Position numbers and translations under genes: made by a program. From assembly GCA_942159475.1 (NCBI GenBank), contig OW804094.1:134154755-134218754 (forward strand): a stretch of 64,000 bases of DNA, given 5' to 3'. The DNA comes from Sthenelais limicola. Lineage: Eukaryota > Annelida > Polychaeta > Phyllodocida > Sigalionidae. The notes below the pieces were generated by a model, which ran no database searches, was not told the origin of the DNA, and worked only from the letters and a program-made list of their open reading frames with translations. Positions 35,581 through 46,499 of the stretch are shown in pieces (positions within the stretch are counted from its first letter, which is position 1; each line of letters begins with the position of its first letter).

Positions 35581-35836
35581 ATTAAGGGTCAGGTTGCCAG
35601 AACATGTACAATTCGGCTTCACCAATCCTCGCCAATCCTCTCAAATAAACCAAATTTAAGACAACAATGAGGTTCAAAATACAGTTCAACATAACCCAGC
35701 AGATTCTTTGAATGAATAAAATACAACATATACTCAGATATACTTAGTATTCATCATTTCGCAGTCAAATTCATCAGGATTTGATAAAATGTGTTGAGCT
35801 ACAGATTGTACATTTTCCCACGATTTGGCCCATATA
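35581..35836 (+). mobile_element. MITE family C
   Basis: Left end AAGGGTCAGGTTGCCAGAAC, with a small internal duplication (CACCAATCCTCGCCAATCC). The right end reads GATTTGGCCCATATA and abuts a family A copy. Confidence 0.75.
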
Positions 35837-35838
35837 TA

Positions 35839-36345
35839 TGTGATGTGTCACAGGAAGATGTTAAAAATGTTAAAAAGTGGATTTTGAGATACCATCATAA
35901 ATATTTGAGATTAAGTGAATTCCTGCGATGTCAACATTTAGGAAATCTACAAAGTATTTCTATTGAATAAAACACTGAAAAATATCGATGTCTTACAAAT
36001 TGAAAATTTAGTTGAATTATGAGTACCTTATTATATTGAACACTTTAAAAATTTAATTTACGGTGCTACACACAAAAGATACAGGATCTCATGTTTGATG
36101 TTACTATAGTGAGTTTTATGCTTTCTGTTTCATAACTTATTTATATAATGTTCTATATATTTACTATGCACCTATTAGACAGCCTCCCTTCTATAGTCTA
36201 GGCAACTTTTCTTTTCTCTAAAGGTAACGGCTGGAAGAACTGGATTTTTTCAGATGCCAATTCATGCATTTGACATATTAAGTACTTTTCAACTCAATTC
36301 AATCAACTCTGCGACTTATGACTCATTTCTCTGTGACACACCACA
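35839..36345 (+). mobile_element. MITE family A with expanded interior
   Basis: Ends TGTGATGTGTCACAGG and CTGTGACACACCACA. It is about 100 bp longer than other copies, owing to unrelated interior sequence. Confidence 0.72.
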
Positions 36346-36656
36346 TATACCGTTGTGAACAATGGACAGTAAATACAAGTAAATACATTTAATACTCAGG
36401 AACGTACTACTGAGCTGTATAACTATAGCAAAGGATATTCTCCGAGTGATATGCTATCACTAAACATACTGTATTATGTTTAAAGAATGCTGTATTAATT
36501 ATTTCTGAAGATATTTGAGACAATCTTCTCGATGTGTAATACACTATATTTAATTGAGTGTTATAGGAGTGAAACTGGAAGGACCACCAAAGCAGATGTT
36601 TATTTTCTCATATCACATTGTTTCGATGTAATTTGACATTGTTGAAATTAATCTCC
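36346..36656. other. Unassigned DNA
   Basis: No feature recognised. Confidence 0.35.
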
Positions 36657-36680
36657 CAATCAATCAATCAATCAATCAAT
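36657..36680. repeat. (CAAT)6 microsatellite
   Basis: Six exact CAAT units adjoining a family B copy. Confidence 0.95.
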
Positions 36681-36683
36681 TCG

Positions 36684-36944
36684 CAGGGCATGATGGAGTA
36701 TATTCTAGTGTGGGTATTTCCGACATACAAATAATTATCTGGCAAAATATTTATCAAAGAATTGCTCGGAATTGCTGTAAACACTTCTAAGCTAATCACA
36801 GTCCAAATGCACGACGGGAAAGATGGAGAATTGTTCCTTCATATCATATGGAACACAACATCCCACAAACTGAATATGGGAAACACAACTCCCATAATAT
36901 TTTGCAAATCTGAATTCAAAATGGCTTCCATGCAAATCCCCTAA
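36684..36944 (-). mobile_element. MITE family B, reverse, truncated
   Basis: GCATGATGGAG, GACGGGAAAGATGGAG, then ATTCAAAATGGCTTCC and ATGCAAATCCCCTAATG, matching reverse-oriented family B. Confidence 0.7.
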
Positions 36945-37619
36945 TGCAACTATAATTATGATCTTTGGTCATACCTCAGGTGATATCAATATTAACACTG
37001 GGGATAGAAAAGAATTTCGTGAGTTTTTAAAGAAATCATATATGTTGCAAGATAAGAATGGGGGGGGGGGGGGGGGCGCAATCCCATGAAGTAATGGCAT
37101 GTATTGTATTAAATATAAATCCTAGCTTTTTATTACACCGTTTAACTTCGGTGAGTGAAAGTGCCGATACTTAATTTATGTCAAAATATAGTAGAACGAA
37201 AACGTACTTAGAGAATGGTTATATTGACAAACTCAAGATAATATACGTTGTATTAATACTTAATAATTCACAAATCTCATATTAATATTGACGAAATCTG
37301 CGAATTATGACCAAAGGAAGGGTTATCATTTATCTGTTTATGTACTTCAAATACCTTTCTTCATGAGCAAGTAAATGATTGATGGTTTTTCCATTACGAT
37401 AATTACTGTATTTTAACTTAAAAAGCAAAAGGGGTACCCAGGAAGACCTGTTTACAGAGGGCCACACCCTATCCTATTTCTATTGTAATCACGTATAATT
37501 TGTAACTGACGAATGAAATTAAATCGCTTATATATAATTTTATATCTTTTAGGAATGGCCTGTTGTCACCAGACCTTTGCCACATTGACCCATGGTCGCT
37601 CACAGACTAATAATCTAAT
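36945..37619. other. Unassigned DNA with a 17-G run
   Basis: A run of 17 G lies at 37060-37076. No gene recognised. Confidence 0.4.
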
Positions 37620-37696
37620 AAGTCTCAAGTCTCAAGTCTCAAGTCTCAAGTCTCAAGTCTCAAGTCTCAAGTCTCAAGTCTCAAGTCTCAAGTCTG
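37620..37696. repeat. Heptanucleotide tandem array (AAGTCTC)11
   Basis: Eleven uninterrupted 7-bp units. The open frame across it (37513-37773) owes its SLKSQVS repeat to the array and is not otherwise supported. Confidence 0.95.
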
Positions 37697-37901
37697 TACT
37701 GTTTGGTGGGAAAAGTCTGGTTCGCCCCAGATGTAAACGAAACGTCCACAACGTCTGGTTCTCTACAACTTAAGCCAACTTGTGAGCAGTCTTGAAATTT
37801 ATCTATCTTTGATTCCAGTTTTTTTTGTAGTAATAGCTCGCTTAACAGTTGATGTTATCATCAGCTATAGTGAATCATTATCATCGTTACTATGATAGCT
37901 A

Positions 37902-37965
37902 GAATTTACTATCATATATATAGTAAATTCGGCAGCTCGACACATGTTATGTGTCGAGCTGCCGA
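37902..37965. repeat. Two back-to-back perfect hairpins
   Basis: Hairpin 1 has 11-bp arms GAATTTACTAT/ATAGTAAATTC (37902-37930, 7-nt loop). Hairpin 2 has 17-bp arms starting TCGGCAGCTCGACACAT (37929-37965, 3-nt loop GTT). The right arm of hairpin 2 belongs to a family C right end that continues to about 37992 (CTGACCCTAAAT), so the hairpin is an inverted duplication of MITE sequence. Confidence 0.88.
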
Positions 37966-37992
37966 TTGTCCATTTGCTGATGATCTGACCCT

Positions 37993-38784
37993 AAATAAAT
38001 ACTACATTGTAATCATCATTGATACAAAAAAGTGATTCCTGTTCAATACCTCCCTGTCTTATTGCCTCAAAGGTGACGCTCATAAAGTCGAATAAAGTCT
38101 CTTGATTCCCCATTACCAAAGTTGAATCAATAGGGGCTTTCTTTGTTAGCTCTAAATCGTAATGAAAACAATCGTTTCCTGACTATTCAGCGTCCATCAA
38201 CCTTGGAATTGCGACATTCTTTTGTTGGCTCCGGTTTTGTTTTCATGCTCGGCTCGGCTGCGATTGGACACTTTATCTTCATCAGCATTGTTACTTTAAT
38301 TCATGATATTCAACCACAAACAACACCTAATATTTGATTAGAGATTGAAAACTAATTACCATTTTGTTTTCACCTTCTTTCTACGTCTTCTTTCTTCGCC
38401 AATATATTTTCAATGACAGAACATTAGGCAAGTAAATCTAGTTACAAAATTGAAAAGTTCAGATCAATGTGATCTAGTATCAATTGATTTGTCGATGACT
38501 GAAACAAAATGCATGGGACTAGTAATTATAAGAAAGCACGAAAATAATAAAGATCAAAGAGGTTTTGAAGATTTCCTAATTTGCTAGCGATATTAAATGA
38601 CGGGTTCAGAAATTGAAATAATACTGGATGGTAAACGGATGTTGTGTTTTTTTTAAATAAATTGTATTGAGTTCAATTTAGCTTAGTTTAATCATAGTCT
38701 CTATGCGTTATTGAGATATAATTATTTGTTTAATTTCCAGACATCAAGAAAGATATACAGACGGATTGTACCCATTCCCATTTT
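37993..38784. other. Unassigned DNA
   Basis: No supported gene. The 64-codon frame at 38143-38337 has no recognised domain. Confidence 0.35.
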
Positions 38785-39131
38785 CAATAGGGGATTTAGA
38801 TAGCCGCCATTATGAACCTTGATTTGCAAGGAACTATTGGACTAATGGTACAGTCTAAAATCTATAGAAAACATGCCATGTTCAGCATGGAATATTTATC
38901 AGTGCTCTAATGTCAATATTCATATATTAAACATGTTTCTAAAACACAAGTCCCCATCTTTCCCATCATGCATTTGGTTTTCATAGATCATTTATACAAG
39001 CTATGATATTAGCGAAAACATTCTTTCGATAACAATGCTGCTACATAAATTTGTATGTCACATTTCAACAGAATCCTTCCCAGGATGCACTGTAATAGAC
39101 ATGCGCTGTGGCACATGCATATCCCCTATTG
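38785..39131 (+). mobile_element. MITE family B, full length
   Basis: Starts CAATAGGGGATTTAGATAGC and ends CATATCCCCTATTG. It contains GCCGCCATTATGAA, CCATGTTCAGCATGG and CATCATGCATTTGG. It is the best reference copy in the window. Confidence 0.85.
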
Positions 39132-39898
39132 TTTATAATTATGGAAATAAAACAACATGGGGCATGTTCACTACCTCATGATCAAGTATTCATACTGTGT
39201 ATTCGCTGTGTAGTACATTCACTTGTTTAATTAACAAGTCAATGACCTGTAATATTTAATATAAATATCTAATGCAAAACTTTACAGCCCCGATCCATGT
39301 AGAGGGCAAACAATCACCTTCAATTGTATGTCTTCCTCTTTATAGTTCCCACCAGACATCACTAATCAATATAAAAACGGAATTCTTAGTTAACTTTAGT
39401 CAAAAACTAAAAACACTTTACTATTTGTTTTCTTCCCATCTGCGAACTATTTGACGAAGCTGTTGTTCTTGTTGCAGGCCTTCATAAATGTCCACATTTA
39501 TCACTGTGGCTACACCAATCAAGAAAACCGCTTGACCTCATCACATGGCGAATGTTATCAAAGGGGGACATTGTTCACATTATGTTCCAGTATTTATATA
39601 CCTCTGACATGTATGAAAATAATCATCAGATATCATAATCAATATTAGATCATAAGGATTTCACCATCATTGTTATCATGACAGTGGTTTCTGGATAAAA
39701 CAAGTTTCCAAATCTGATAGTGGTGAAGTAAAGGCAAGGTGATGATGAGTGTAGAACGACTTTTATGAATATTTCTAGTAAACTTTTCTCCATTTCTCCT
39801 TCTCATTTTTTAAACAAGGCCAGCTCATAGATCTACAGCTGGTCGTCCCCTAGTGCCCGGGAAAGGAGGTGAAATAGCTGCCACACTGGGACTTGAAC
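39132..39898. other. Unassigned DNA
   Basis: No supported gene. A GGTTCAAGTCC-like box on the minus strand near 39890-39900 is the only tRNA-like feature, and no tRNA fold was found. Confidence 0.35.
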
Positions 39899-40141
39899 CT
39901 ATGGGTGAAATCGCCAGAAAATGTACAATTTGCCTTCACCAATCCTCTCAAATAATTCAAATTTAAGACAAAAATAAGGTTCAAAATTCAGTCCCACATA
40001 ACCAAACAGATCGTTTGAATAAAGGTTATATCAAATATACTCAGATATATATTTACATATATTTCTCAGTCTAATGTAGGAAAATTTACTAAATATGTAG
40101 GTCTGCGGATTGTAAATTTTCTGAAGATCTGACCCATTATA
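39899..40141 (+). mobile_element. MITE family C
   Basis: Left end CTATGGGTGAAATCGCCAGA; the right end reads TTTTCTGAAGATCTGACCCA. Its right end is one arm of the palindrome at 40102-40183. Confidence 0.8.
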
Positions 40142-40183
40142 TATATAATGGGTCAGATCTTCAGAAAATTTACAATCCGCAGA
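40102..40183. repeat. Perfect 82-bp palindrome
   Basis: Checked base by base: 40102-40142 is the exact reverse complement of 40143-40183, with no loop. The arm is the right end of family C (TCTGCGGATTGTAAATTTTC...), copied in inverted orientation. Confidence 0.95.
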
Positions 40184-40520
40184 TTGACCTCACTCAAACT
40201 TGCATTCTTCATGTCACAATCAGAATCATAATAGAACACAGATGATTTATATTCTGCTGCTGTTCTATGTGTAATAGGCCTACAAGAACCGAATTTGAAG
40301 TAGAATTGTTCGAGCGAAAACAGCCATCGGTGAGCGATAATAAGTGAAGTCATCATAGGAAAGATACAAATGAGGACGTTTTAGAAGCTCTGAATCAAAA
40401 GCAATCACACAGAATCCTCCAAACTTTCTGTCAAATGGCATTTAGATGGGTTGGAAAAGAAGGAAGAACGTTTTTATTTTTGACTGATGTTAACTGAGCG
40501 TGCAGCTTCAATCTATTTTC
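40184..40520. repeat. Repeat family G, copy 1
   Basis: Shares GGTGAGCGATAATAAGTGAA and ATCCTCCAAACTTT-like blocks with 53180-53490, and weaker similarity with 46090-46384. Family unknown and non-coding. Confidence 0.65.
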
Positions 40521-41902
40521 TAGCTTGGAAAACTTTAGTTTCGTCAAGAAAATTCACTTGAGAAAAGTGGAAGGCTTAGGGGTATGAATTCTAGGAGGGA
40601 GAATTGAACAATACAATTAGGACGGTCAAGACAGATGTGTATCAAATAGATAGAAGTGTTAGTTCTTAGCCTTTTGCATACAAAGAGGGTCAGAGAAATC
40701 AATACTATTTTATAGACGTTTCAACGTCCACATGAATATGGAAACGCTAGTAATAGGACATGATTTCATTTTGTGAACAATCTCCTAGTCCTGTTATTTC
40801 ATCTTCCCCAATGAACATGGACAATGAAGGCAGTCATTAATTGTAAAACCTGCTAATGGATCCGATCGGGTCCGTTGCTCAAATGTCTTTTCAATGAATT
40901 GATGGGTCAGAATTGTAAATAGTTTCGGAAACTAAAAGTCTTTTTTGTGGCCTTTCCTTGTATACAAAGCCCTACTCCTTTCAGATAATTAAATATTATA
41001 TACAGCAGTAAATCTCCAGGCAAACCAACTTCACTTTGCCACTTCAGGACACCTGTAATCTATGGATATAGATATATCATGAACAAAAGCTTTCTTATTC
41101 AAAATTAAAACATGGTACCGGTTTTTTATGAGTGTATACATACAGTATATGTCGGCGTATAAGGTATGAAAATATTTTCGCCATCAAGAGATAAAAATAC
41201 AGAAATTTCACTCGGACTTACACTGACCGGGATTTATTACATTCTACGTTCAACTCCATCTATGAACATGAATGTTTAAACCTGCGTAGGTTAATATGCC
41301 TAACATTGGGTAAAAATATAGATTTCATGTGGCCTCAGGCTCTAGGAAATTGCCTAAAACTGACTATTACCTGCGGGTAGTAAAACACAGCAGGATCTAT
41401 TTCATGTACGGATGTTTTGCCATGGTTTAAAAACAAATAAAATTATCATAAGCCATTGAATGCGTTTTTTTTTCGTATACAAAAACGCTAAACAGCTATT
41501 AAAATATAAAGCACATTTTCACAACCCCTTCACATATACGAAATTGGGATAATGTATAACAAGAATTGGGGCCTCAATTGTAAAAGACTTCAATCAATAA
41601 TATTGGATGTATCTTCTTCCATTTTCGTTCTACCATTCTAGCCGAGTGGTAACATGTAATAGTCTTTAGAACCTCTCTATTCATTCTCATTACGAATGAC
41701 AGTATAATGTGCACATTACCTCAACAATACACGACAAGTCTGGTACTAAACAAAGAGCTGAGTTTAACATTTTACACAAGGGTAATCATAGCCAACTGCT
41801 TTACATTCGAATATATATAATGTACCTCTAATATTCTGATTATATATTCTGGAAAATTTACATTCGTAGAATAATTGACAGACATGATAGATAATAAATA
41901 GG
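40521..41902. other. Region 3' of the GPCR gene
   Basis: No gene recognised. A minus-strand AATAAA lies near 41231-41236, which could be a polyadenylation signal for the GPCR; a nearer one was not noticed. Confidence 0.35.
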
Positions 41903-42625
41903 TTAATCGATATTGGTTGATCTATAATTCTGTTCTTGGTCGACGATGCTCCCTCTGCTTAGGAAGCTGTGGCTGGACAGAACCATGGACATGCCAGAAA
42001 ACCGTCGGAATGACGACCTTCGGCAAACTGTGCGTAAAAAAGCAGACCTGAACTTAGTGGAAACAACATTGTAGATCACCGGATTGATGGCACTATTCAG
42101 ATAAAACATAATCCTTGAAAAGGAGAGGACATGCATGTAGCCTTCAAATCCTAGGTCCGCCTTATCCTTCTCACTACTGTAGATGTTCCACAGGGTGAAC
42201 ACCCGCATTGGAAACAAACAAAGGAAGAAGAGAATAATTAGTATGGCCAGCATAACTATGACTTGTTTTCGAGTTCGCAGCGTCTGCGATGAAGAGGCAC
42301 CCCTGTTTCTTTGATTGGTTAATCCAGTGTGGGTTGACCGACTGAGGGAAGATTCCCGGGCTAGTTGCCTTCCAAGAAACCCATACAATAAGGGTAGTAG
42401 CATTGATGGTATTACGAACAAGAGCACAGTGATTGTTATGATGTAAGCCTTTTCTTTCTCTGTAACTATAGGAACTCCACATAAGGTTACGTTCCTCTGA
42501 AAGATGTAGTGATACGTCTCCTCTGTCTTGGCTATGAAGAGGAAAGGAATGGCTGATCCAATAGCCACAACCCAGAGAGCGCAGATGATCTTCATCGCTC
42601 GTGCAGTTGTGCAGGTATATAGCAC
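41903..42625 (-). CDS. Last exon of a TRH-receptor-like rhodopsin-family GPCR (TM4-TM7)
   Basis: The minus-strand exon starts after a CCCCACAG acceptor (GTG CTA TAT...) and ends at a stop at 41903. It encodes TM4 (KIICALWVVAIGSAIPFLF), ECL2 with NVTLCGVP (glycosylation site and disulphide Cys), TM5, a Ser/Thr/Arg-rich ICL3, TM6 with FFLCLFPMRV, TM7 with NSAINPVIYN (NPxxY) and a short C-tail rich in Ser/Arg. RIMFYLNSAINPVIYN and TKFRSAF resemble thyrotropin-releasing-hormone receptors; growth-hormone-secretagogue or neuromedin-type receptors are alternatives. It is expected in the plasma membrane as a G-protein-coupled peptide receptor. The splice phase (0) fits the exon at 47329-47432. TM1-TM2 exons were not found and probably lie upstream, beyond the window or in unrecognised DNA. 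Confidence 0.9.
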   Translation of the reverse strand: MLYTCTTARAMKIICALWVVAIGSAIPFLFIAKTEETYHYIFQRNVTLCGVPIVTEKEKAYIITITVLLFVIPSMLLPLLYGFLGRQLARESSLSRSTHTGLTNQRNRGASSSQTLRTRKQVIVMLAILIILFFLCLFPMRVFTLWNIYSSEKDKADLGFEGYMHVLSFSRIMFYLNSAINPVIYNVVSTKFRSAFLRTVCRRSSFRRFSGMSMVLSSHSFLSRGSIVDQEQNYRSTNID

Positions 42626-43319
42626 CTGTGGGGAAATAAAATGATTGTGTTTATTAGAGAGAACTAAATTAAAGACTATCAGGATTTTCAAAATATTCAG
42701 AAAAAAAACTGTACTTTTTACCTTCTCAGTTCCTGAGAAGGTTAGTGGATCGAGTACCATTCTGTCAATCATCTTGTTATCGTTTAAATCCCACATAAAT
42801 GTGTTAGCTGATTGTGGGATGTGTGAGGTAACAATCAGTGTGAAATCATCTGTCTGACCAGTTCGCATGTTTGCAGAAGGCTTATCTACTCCACCCATTT
42901 CTCACATCCACCATATACCACTCCACCCTGCCCCCTCTGGTTATTACATAATAAGACAAACCAGGCCTGCCCCTAACCCAGTCATGGTTGGTTGCCCACG
43001 CCCTCCCTTGCCTTCCAGCTCCCTCCCTCCCTCCCTAGCCTTCCACCCATTACCCCCATCTCTCTTTCTCTCTCTCACTCTGAGTGCTGTTTTAATGCAT
43101 TCTACTAATTTTAGAGAGATGCACCTTAAAAACCCAAAATCATAATTACTTTAACAGACCTTTTACTGACCTCAGGAACCCTGTATATGACAGTATATAC
43201 CCTCTATATGACAGTAAATATTCTGCATTTTCAGTTTGAGAAAGACTAAATTTCAGTAACTATGACTTGACGATTTGGCGTCAAAAGTGGCCATATTTAT
43301 GGCCTATATAGGTCATACC

Positions 43320-43760
43320 GCTTAAGATTTTAACCACGCCCCCTTTATTTCGAACTGCCAGCTTTATACTCGACTCTGCATCGATCGTGTGAAACTGCTA
43401 CTTCCCGGCATCCCATCGCCAGAAACAAGGTCTCCAGGCTTAGGGGAAACATATACACGGAGATTACATCCAATACTACATGGTCTTTCTGGTAAAATAA
43501 GTGAGAAATAACCGATTCCCTGACCCCTATGCTAAAGCATGAACAGATATTTTACCCTGCGTACGGCCGCATGGCATCTTCGGTAACACTCGGCATCGCA
43601 TCTTCGGTATGCTCCGGGGAAAAAATCGACCAATCACAGGGCGCGTTACATCAACCTTCAGCTAGGCTCTCAGCCAATGGGATCACCCCTTCCAAATGTT
43701 ACTCGGCAAGCCATGTAGACGGCCCGTAGGCCGGAAACATGGCTCATCTCGGCGGTGGGT
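43320..43760. promoter_or_regulatory. CpG-rich block with CCAAT boxes inside the GPCR intron
   Basis: Visibly richer in CG dinucleotides than its surroundings. It contains GACCAATCACAG and AGCCAATGGG (CCAAT boxes), a repeated GCATCTTCGGTA and a TTTAAATAG/TATAAAGG stretch downstream. It could be an alternative promoter, an enhancer or an unrelated transposon promoter. No transcript structure supports it. Confidence 0.3.
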
Positions 43761-46089
43761 GGGTTACGGTGTTGTCGAAGACTTTTTAAATAGCCTATAA
43801 AGGTTTCATTATCTGCCAAACATTATAATATCCTAGTTAATTTAAGAGTTCTTTGTTGTGAATATAGTCTATCCTGGTGCCACTCACCATCTGGACATTG
43901 CGCACAAATAATTGATCCTGAGAAGTTGTTTCCTTTGGAAACGTAGGGTATAAACATTAAGTTAAACTGATTATAAAGTTAAATAGAAAAATAGTTGATT
44001 AAATCATCGATTAACTTAATAATTAGTAAACTTATAACTTGTTGGAAAATGCAACCCTAACACCGAAATAGGAATGCTGTATGCGAGACAGCAGTCGAAA
44101 TCGGGAGATTGCTTCGCCATGGTCATTGGATTAATGTGGGGACATCCATGGCAGTCTACCAATATTACACATTTCTACATCTTTAGTGATATGTTTTCTT
44201 TTAATATGCATTGAACCATTATTGTCATTACATTTTGAAGTACATGTAGAAAGATATTATATTTCATTTACTGAGTTTTAGGAAAAAATAGTAATGAGGA
44301 ACCTTTGGGTGACAAGTTTACATGGTGGAGAGGAGAGCTTAATAGCGGAAGGATAGTACTAGGAGTAAGGCGAGGAAGTCATGGAGTGACAGTGTGTGAT
44401 TTGGACCAGAGAAAACCCAATATAGGAGTTGCATTACATATATCGCCTCCTCTTTCACATTGCATATATCTTGTTTGTTTCATGGAGCTCCCGTTTATTG
44501 ACAAACAAACATAATGTCATGTACAAGTAGCATATAGTGAAAGCAAAGAAAGGACACATTTAAGGAAACTGTGGATCAAAATTACACCACAGTTATAAAG
44601 GGGATTGACATCATCATTAACAGAGTTGCACTATATTCCTAAACATATATTGGCATTTTTGTTTTTACCAATCTTTCACTCCCAGTTCTAGTAAGAATGA
44701 TTCCTTTTTTGTATAGTGTATATAAAGTAAAAAATGGTGTAAAAAGAAATAAGGGGGTTGGTTGAGTAGAGAAGGATATAAATAGGCAAACCTATTTCGC
44801 AGTTAGGGTTGCATTTGACTTTCCATCGAAATTAAAGCAAATGTTGTATGTATACTCAGCTAGTTTGACAAACAATTTCTTTTCCTGAGTTTCACATTAT
44901 GGGATTCATAACATTGAAGGTAAACAGGGAACAATGCTTTCACTTTCTTTTTATTTAACTGTGCAATAATTGGAATTTCTTTTGGAAAAGTTAAAGCTAA
45001 AGATTACTGGGCACGATCCTTCCATATGCCCTAAGGATTCTTTAAGAGTTCTTGAGAAGGATGGGCCAGACAGCAGAACATTTTATTTTTGATACACACT
45101 AGGAATCTTTGATAACAACAATGATGATTAAGCTACGGACTTGATTAAGCCAGACATAAAAGTGCATGTCATGAAATGAAATGCAAAATAATGACATTTT
45201 TCCTAGGCTTTTGAAATATAATTCTTGGGGTGCTTTTCTTTTATCATTGGCAGCAAGCCCCCTCATCTCCTCTAAAGCACTTGCTTTTGTTTTCCATGTC
45301 TGGATGTTTGTAATGGCCCGAAATAAAGAGAAAAATTGAAATCTGAATGGCATGTCAACTATCAATAAATTTTAGGGAAGGACATGATTCAAATCAAATG
45401 ATGTGCAATTGAGATTGAAGCAAGGCTATGGGTCGCATTCCTTTAAACCCTGGTCATGGCATAAGGACATAATTCAGAGGCTGAAACACTCTGATGAATC
45501 TGTGTTGTCACTGATGGGGTAATGATTGCAGAGGAATCTTTACAATAAATTATTATAAAGTGCTTTCGGGACTGCTTGTTATGTTTGCATGTGTCTGTCA
45601 GCCTCTGGTGGGAGGGGCATGGGGGTGGGAGGGATGGATGCATCATTCAGGGTTTATATATACCCAGCTGAAATAAACAGCAGTACATGACATGCAATCA
45701 GTGCAGTGAGTGTGCGGATCTAGAGACTCCTGCATTGGTATATTGTAGAAATAGATGCAAGATATAATTTTATGATTAATTTGAAGCATTGAATGGCCTG
45801 TGGCTAACACAGGGGCCTTTATGAATGATTTATTTTCTCCATTCTCCTCAATTATGTCTCATTTTTGAGTCATTTTTTAAAAGAAATTTCCCTAATATCT
45901 CCACATCCATGGCTTGGTTTACTTTCAAACTCACACATTTAGTTGTTGAAGTCATTCCCTTTCAATTGATGAAAGGATTAGAGAGGCCAAGCTCGAATTA
46001 AGCAAGAAAAGTGGGTTAAATTGGGTTGTAGGTTGTAGGTTCTATAGACCAGAGTGTACTGTTGGTGGTAGTACTAAGCTTGTGTTTAA

Positions 46090-46384
46090 TTTTGGCGAAA
46101 ATGGTTTCCACACGCCACAACTCATTGAGTTGAGTTCCAATAGCTATAAGCTCTACCCAAGATATGCCATAGATTATTATACAAAGCTTGAAGTTTAAAG
46201 CTACATTCTATTATGACAAAGCAAACCTTACCAAATTTACCCATATTATAACTTATATGATTGAACTTATCAAAATTCAGCTGCTTGTTTACGCATGATT
46301 TTGAAGCCGAATCAGCAGACCAAAATCGGCTGTGGTGAGCAATAATATTCTTCATGAAAAAGGAATTGGTCCTCCAAATTTGAT
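46090..46384. repeat. Repeat family G, diverged copy
   Basis: Shares GTGGTGAGCAATAATA and GGTCCTCCAAATTT with the better copies at 40.2 and 53.2 kb. Confidence 0.5.
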
Positions 46385-46499
46385 GTCCTACTGTTTACTA
46401 TCATTACTATTAGCATCGGCTTGATCTCATCTTATCAAATATGATTATATCCATATTTTTGCCACTTGTGACTAATTTTAGTTTAACAAAGCACATATA
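46385..46499 (-). mobile_element. MITE family A end, split by a LINE
   Basis: CATCGGCTTGATCTCATCTT, ATATGATTATATCC and GCCACTTGTGACT match the reverse-oriented right end of family A. The terminus AACAAAGCACATATA became the target-site duplication of the LINE that follows. Confidence 0.68.

Larger units (their letters stand above)
42626..46384 (-). other. GPCR intron, proximal part
   Basis: This begins a roughly 4.7-kb intron between the two GPCR exons. It holds a CT-rich stretch (about 43006-43080), a CpG-rich block (43320-43760) and a family G copy near its end. No other exon was recognised. Confidence 0.6.

Noticed and set aside
36657..36680. CAAT repeats considered as a CRISPR-like array
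   Set aside because: A simple microsatellite without spacers, in an animal genome.
37513..37773. 86-codon frame with a hydrophobic start and SLKSQVS repeats
   Set aside because: The repeats come from the AAGTCTC array, and there is no homology or splice support.
39888..39900. tRNA B-box-like sequence on the minus strand
   Set aside because: No A box, cloverleaf or SINE body could be built around it; a family C MITE occupies the expected position.
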